Made by a program: the position numbers and the translations under genes
From: Devosia sp.
Lineage (GTDB): Bacteria; Pseudomonadota; Alphaproteobacteria; Rhizobiales; Devosiaceae
Assembly (NCBI GenBank): GCA_028290245.1
Contig: JAQGKG010000055.1
Location: 1-8,444 of the forward strand
Direction: 5' to 3'
Length of the DNA: 8,444 nt
Notes under the pieces: model-generated
Told to the model about the DNA's origin: nothing
Database searches by the model: none
Seen by the model: the letters and a program-made list of their open reading frames with translations, nothing else
Shown: one piece after another, positions 6,091-8,444 of the stretch
How positions within the stretch are numbered: position 1 is the first letter of the stretch
Layout: each line of letters starts with the position of its first letter

Positions 6091-8418
6091 TCAGTTCGAC
6101 GCTGTGGTGATCAGCGGCGTGATGCGACGGATGGTGACGCGACGGTTCTCTCGTTCACCGGCTTCGGTGCGGATCTTCAGGTAGCGTTCGCCATACCCCT
6201 GGGTTGCCAGGTTTTCAGGCGGCACGTTGTAGAAGTCGGTCAGGATGCGAGCCACGGTTGCGGCGCGCAGATCGGACAGGCGCAGGTTCGAAATATCCGC
6301 ACCGACGGCGTCGGTGTGACCTTCAATCAGGAAGGTTTCGCTCGGGTTGCGAGCCAAGAGGGCCAGCATGCCATTGGCGACGCTGGACAGGGCTCCAACT
6401 TGGTCACGGCCGATGGTGGCTGCGCCGGTGTCGAAGGTCAGGCCGCCGACCTCGAGCTTGCGCACGCTGTCACGCACACGGGAAGACCGCTTGACCTCGT
6501 CGATCGAGTAGAGGCGAGCGACGTTTTCGACCGGCGGCTGGCTGAAGAAGGTTTCCACATCTTCATCGTCTGCGAAGGCGGCATCCAGCACGTAGTCACG
6601 AGCCGGAATGTTGAGGCGCAGCGGAGGCAGGTCCTGGCCTGGGTCGCGCCATGCGATCAGGTCATTGTCATACTGGTCATCGAAGTAGGCGAGGACGTAT
6701 TCGCGGCCTGCCGGGTCGATGCGCGAGCGACGGAGAATGTCGCCGTTGCGGTTGCGGACCGTCACGATCTGGGTGCCGTCCGGACGAGTGATGGTTTCAC
6801 GCGTACGGTCGTTGCTCAGGTTTTCGTAGAAGATCTCGTCTTCCTGGGCATTGTAGAAACGATCGGTGTCCTGGCCGATGGAATTGACTACCAACTGGGT
6901 GCCAACCTGCAGAATAACCTGGGTAATGATATCATCCGAGTTAACCTGCTGCACAGGCGCCTGCTCGATGATAGTTACATTGTTCTGCTGACCAATGTTG
7001 TTCTGGGTATTATTGGTCGTGTTGTTGGTGATATTGTTGACGTATTGGTTGACGATGGTCTGGTTGATGGTCGTAGCTTCGGTCGCCGTCACTTCGGTGC
7101 CGGGCTCTGCGGCGACCGATACCACTGGCTCAGCAGCAAACGCCTGCACTGCTGCAGACTGCGCGGAGAAGTCGGATTCGGGCGGCGGAGCGACCGGCTC
7201 AGCTGCTACCCGTGCGTTCATCTGAGCTTCAGCTGCAGGGTCCGCATCGATATCCTTGGCACTATCGAGAACGGGAGCAATCTGCTCTTCAGTGATACCT
7301 TCTGGCATATTCTCGATGACTTCGATCTGTTCGGCCGGCAGTGTTGCCGGATCGACAGGTGCGGTCGCAGCAGGATCGACCGGAGCCGTTGCCGCTGGGT
7401 CTGCCGGGGTTACAGGGGCGGCAGGATCTGCAACCGGAGCCGCTGGAGCACCCGGAAGAGTCGGCACGGCAGGCAGGGTCAGGCCATACTGGGCGAGGCA
7501 TGAGTTGGTGTCAGGGAAACCGCCCTGGACGCAGAGCGCGTCAATCTCGGCCTGAGCCGCAGACAACTGTGCCTGGGCAGCAGCGGGGTCACCACCAGCC
7601 ATCATGTCGGCGATAGCGGTGTTGTAGATGTCGATCTGAGCCTGTAGGTCGACCGAGACATCGACTGAAGTTGGCGCTACGGGTGCGGGCGCAGCTTCAA
7701 TAGCCGGTGCTGGCTCAACGACCGGTGCGATTTCGGTAGCGGGGGCAGAGGCAGCAGCAGCGGCTGCGGCTTCTGCATCGGCTGCAGCCTGGGCGTCAGC
7801 GGCGGCCTGCGCATCTGCTTCAGCCTGTGCGTCAGCGGCGGCCTGCGCGTCTGCTTCAGCCTGAGCATTGGCATCATCAGCGGCTTGTGCCTCAGCCGCC
7901 GAACGGGCTGCGGACGCAGCCTGTGCGTTAGCGGCCTCATCTTCAGCAGCCTGAGCGTCTTCAGCGGCCTTGGCGTCCGCAGCAGCCTGAGCGTCCGCGG
8001 CAGCCTGTGCTTCGGCGGCCTCGGCATCAGCAGCAGCTTGTGCGTCGGTGGCAGCTTGAGCTTCGGCGGCCTCAGCATCAGCGGCGGCCTGTGCATCTGC
8101 AGCAGCCTGGGCTTCAGCTGCAGCGGCGGCGGCCGCAGCGTCGGCGTCTACCGGGGCAGGCACAGTCTCGGCAGGAGCCGGAGCGCCACCGGATAGGGCT
8201 GCGATACATTCGTCAATGCTGGCGTAGCCGGCGACGATGCAAAGTTCGGTTAGGGGGGCGCGGGCTGCCTCGATAGCGGCGGCGTCACCGGATGCCTGAG
8301 CGGCGGCATAGGCCTGGTAAGCCGCAACCAGATCGCCATCCTGGGCGCGCACGGTTATCGGCAGCAGGGCCATGAGACCGATACTCGTACCGGTCAGAAG
8401 CCAATTTCTAAGGCGCAT
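6091..8418 (-). CDS. OmpA-family envelope protein with Ala-rich repeats and paired C-x10-C motifs
   Basis: A 775-residue secreted protein. A signal peptide (1-25, MRLRNWLL then a hydrophobic core ending TVRA) is followed by a helical segment with C60 and C71. An Ala/Gln/Asp-rich helical repeat spans 91-224, a second segment has C296 and C307, and a Pro/Ala linker (314-358) has two PAATAPVD units. An Asn-rich stretch (451-482) and an RPDGTQIVTVRNRNGDILRR segment (545-564) follow. The C-terminal OmpA domain is at about 660-770, with LIEGHTDAVGADISNLRLSD (697-716), RAATVARIL and ERENRRVTIRR, the known peptidoglycan-binding pattern. It likely anchors to peptidoglycan while its N-terminal half spans the periplasm or reaches the outer membrane. 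AAGGA lies 8 nt before the ATG. The promoter is outside the window. Confidence 0.92.
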   Translation of the reverse strand: MRLRNWLLTGTSIGLMALLPITVRAQDGDLVAAYQAYAAAQASGDAAAIEAARAPLTELCIVAGYASIDECIAALSGGAPAPAETVPAPVDADAAAAAAAAEAQAAADAQAAADAEAAEAQAATDAQAAADAEAAEAQAAADAQAAADAKAAEDAQAAEDEAANAQAASAARSAAEAQAADDANAQAEADAQAAADAQAEADAQAAADAQAAADAEAAAAAAASAPATEIAPVVEPAPAIEAAPAPVAPTSVDVSVDLQAQIDIYNTAIADMMAGGDPAAAQAQLSAAQAEIDALCVQGGFPDTNSCLAQYGLTLPAVPTLPGAPAAPVADPAAPVTPADPAATAPVDPAATAPVDPATLPAEQIEVIENMPEGITEEQIAPVLDSAKDIDADPAAEAQMNARVAAEPVAPPPESDFSAQSAAVQAFAAEPVVSVAAEPGTEVTATEATTINQTIVNQYVNNITNNTTNNTQNNIGQQNNVTIIEQAPVQQVNSDDIITQVILQVGTQLVVNSIGQDTDRFYNAQEDEIFYENLSNDRTRETITRPDGTQIVTVRNRNGDILRRSRIDPAGREYVLAYFDDQYDNDLIAWRDPGQDLPPLRLNIPARDYVLDAAFADDEDVETFFSQPPVENVARLYSIDEVKRSSRVRDSVRKLEVGGLTFDTGAATIGRDQVGALSSVANGMLALLARNPSETFLIEGHTDAVGADISNLRLSDLRAATVARILTDFYNVPPENLATQGYGERYLKIRTEAGERENRRVTIRRITPLITTASN
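7351..7398 (-). repeat. Two exact PAATAPVD units in the OmpA-family linker
   Basis: Residues 341-348 and 349-356 are identical octapeptides, encoded by two adjacent 24-bp units. They form part of a Pro/Ala linker likely to be extended. Confidence 0.85.
7793..7864 (-). repeat. Tandem 36-bp direct repeat in the Ala-rich region
   Basis: Two adjacent copies (7793-7828 and 7829-7864) agree at 34 of 36 bases. They encode AQAEADAQAAAD-type hexapeptide pairs. Such near-identity beside diverged copies points to recent duplication. Confidence 0.88.
7960..8112 (-). repeat. Three 51-bp (17-residue) repeats in the Ala-rich region
   Basis: Residues 103-119, 120-136 and 137-153 follow the pattern AQAAADAQAAADAEAAE with one substitution each in the second (T) and third (K). 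The DNA copies (8062-8112, 8011-8061, 7960-8010) are related but have drifted at synonymous positions, so selection appears to keep the protein pattern. Confidence 0.85.
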
Positions 8419-8444
8419 TGTTATTTTCCTTTTAGGTCGGTTGA

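Noticed and set aside
6316..7503. A 395-codon plus-strand open frame antisense to the OmpA-family gene
   Set aside because: It lies wholly inside a gene with a signal peptide, strong ribosome site, recognised C-terminal domain and terminator. The GC-rich, Ala-rich codons of the real gene keep the opposite frame open. Its predicted protein shows no family motif.
7741..8150. CRISPR-like or satellite array suggested by regular repeats
   Set aside because: The repeats are in-frame codon repeats of an Ala-rich protein segment with no spacers.

Overview
The window looks like chromosomal DNA from an alphaproteobacterium of the order Hyphomicrobiales, most plausibly Devosia or a close relative. This rests on the RpoD sequence, the small HlyU-domain protein, an OmpA-family protein with a very long Ala-rich and Asn-rich N-terminal half, a consensus EcfG-type (alphaproteobacterial general stress response) promoter, and the GC-rich, strong-Shine-Dalgarno gene style. 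The genus is inferred from memory of such proteins, not from a search. No tRNA, rRNA, CRISPR array, insertion sequence or phage gene is visible.

Layout. Bases 1-2901 read on the plus strand: the 3' part of rpoD (primary sigma factor, 5' end outside the window), a terminator-like hairpin with a GAAA loop, then three small genes: a DUF2442 protein, a HlyU-domain protein 11 nt behind it (likely one transcript), and a 73-residue protein of unknown function. At 2901/2906 transcription converges, with only 4 bp between the stop codons. Bases 2906-8418 all read on the minus strand. In order of transcription they are: a 775-residue OmpA-family envelope protein (8418 to 6091) with a strong terminator; a 125-residue single-pass membrane protein with an Ala/Pro-rich tail (5838 to 5461), its own EcfG-type promoter and its own terminator; a DUF533/TerB-like protein (5280 to 4591); a luciferase-like flavin-dependent oxidoreductase (4487 to 3438); and a uracil-DNA-glycosylase-like protein (3448 to 2906) whose GTG start overlaps the oxidoreductase stop by 11 bp.

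How the genes fit together. rpoD and its followers are housekeeping or conserved accessory genes. The minus-strand block starts with three proteins that look envelope-associated or membrane-associated (OmpA-like, single-pass membrane protein, TerB-like with a hydrophobic Gly/Ala segment). All three carry Ala/Pro-rich low-complexity segments. The last two genes (oxidoreductase and UDG-like) form a translationally coupled pair. The terminators show that OmpA and the small membrane protein are separate transcription units. The most informative non-coding signal is a perfect GGAAC-N16-CGTT promoter ahead of the small membrane protein, with a 24-bp near-perfect dyad about 25 bp upstream of its -35 box. 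The most unusual protein is the OmpA-like one: its only four cysteines form two matched C-x10-C pairs in what looks like a duplicated domain on either side of a long Ala-rich helical repeat. I see no clear new multi-gene system such as a defence or mobile system; the leads are at the level of single proteins and regulatory sites.
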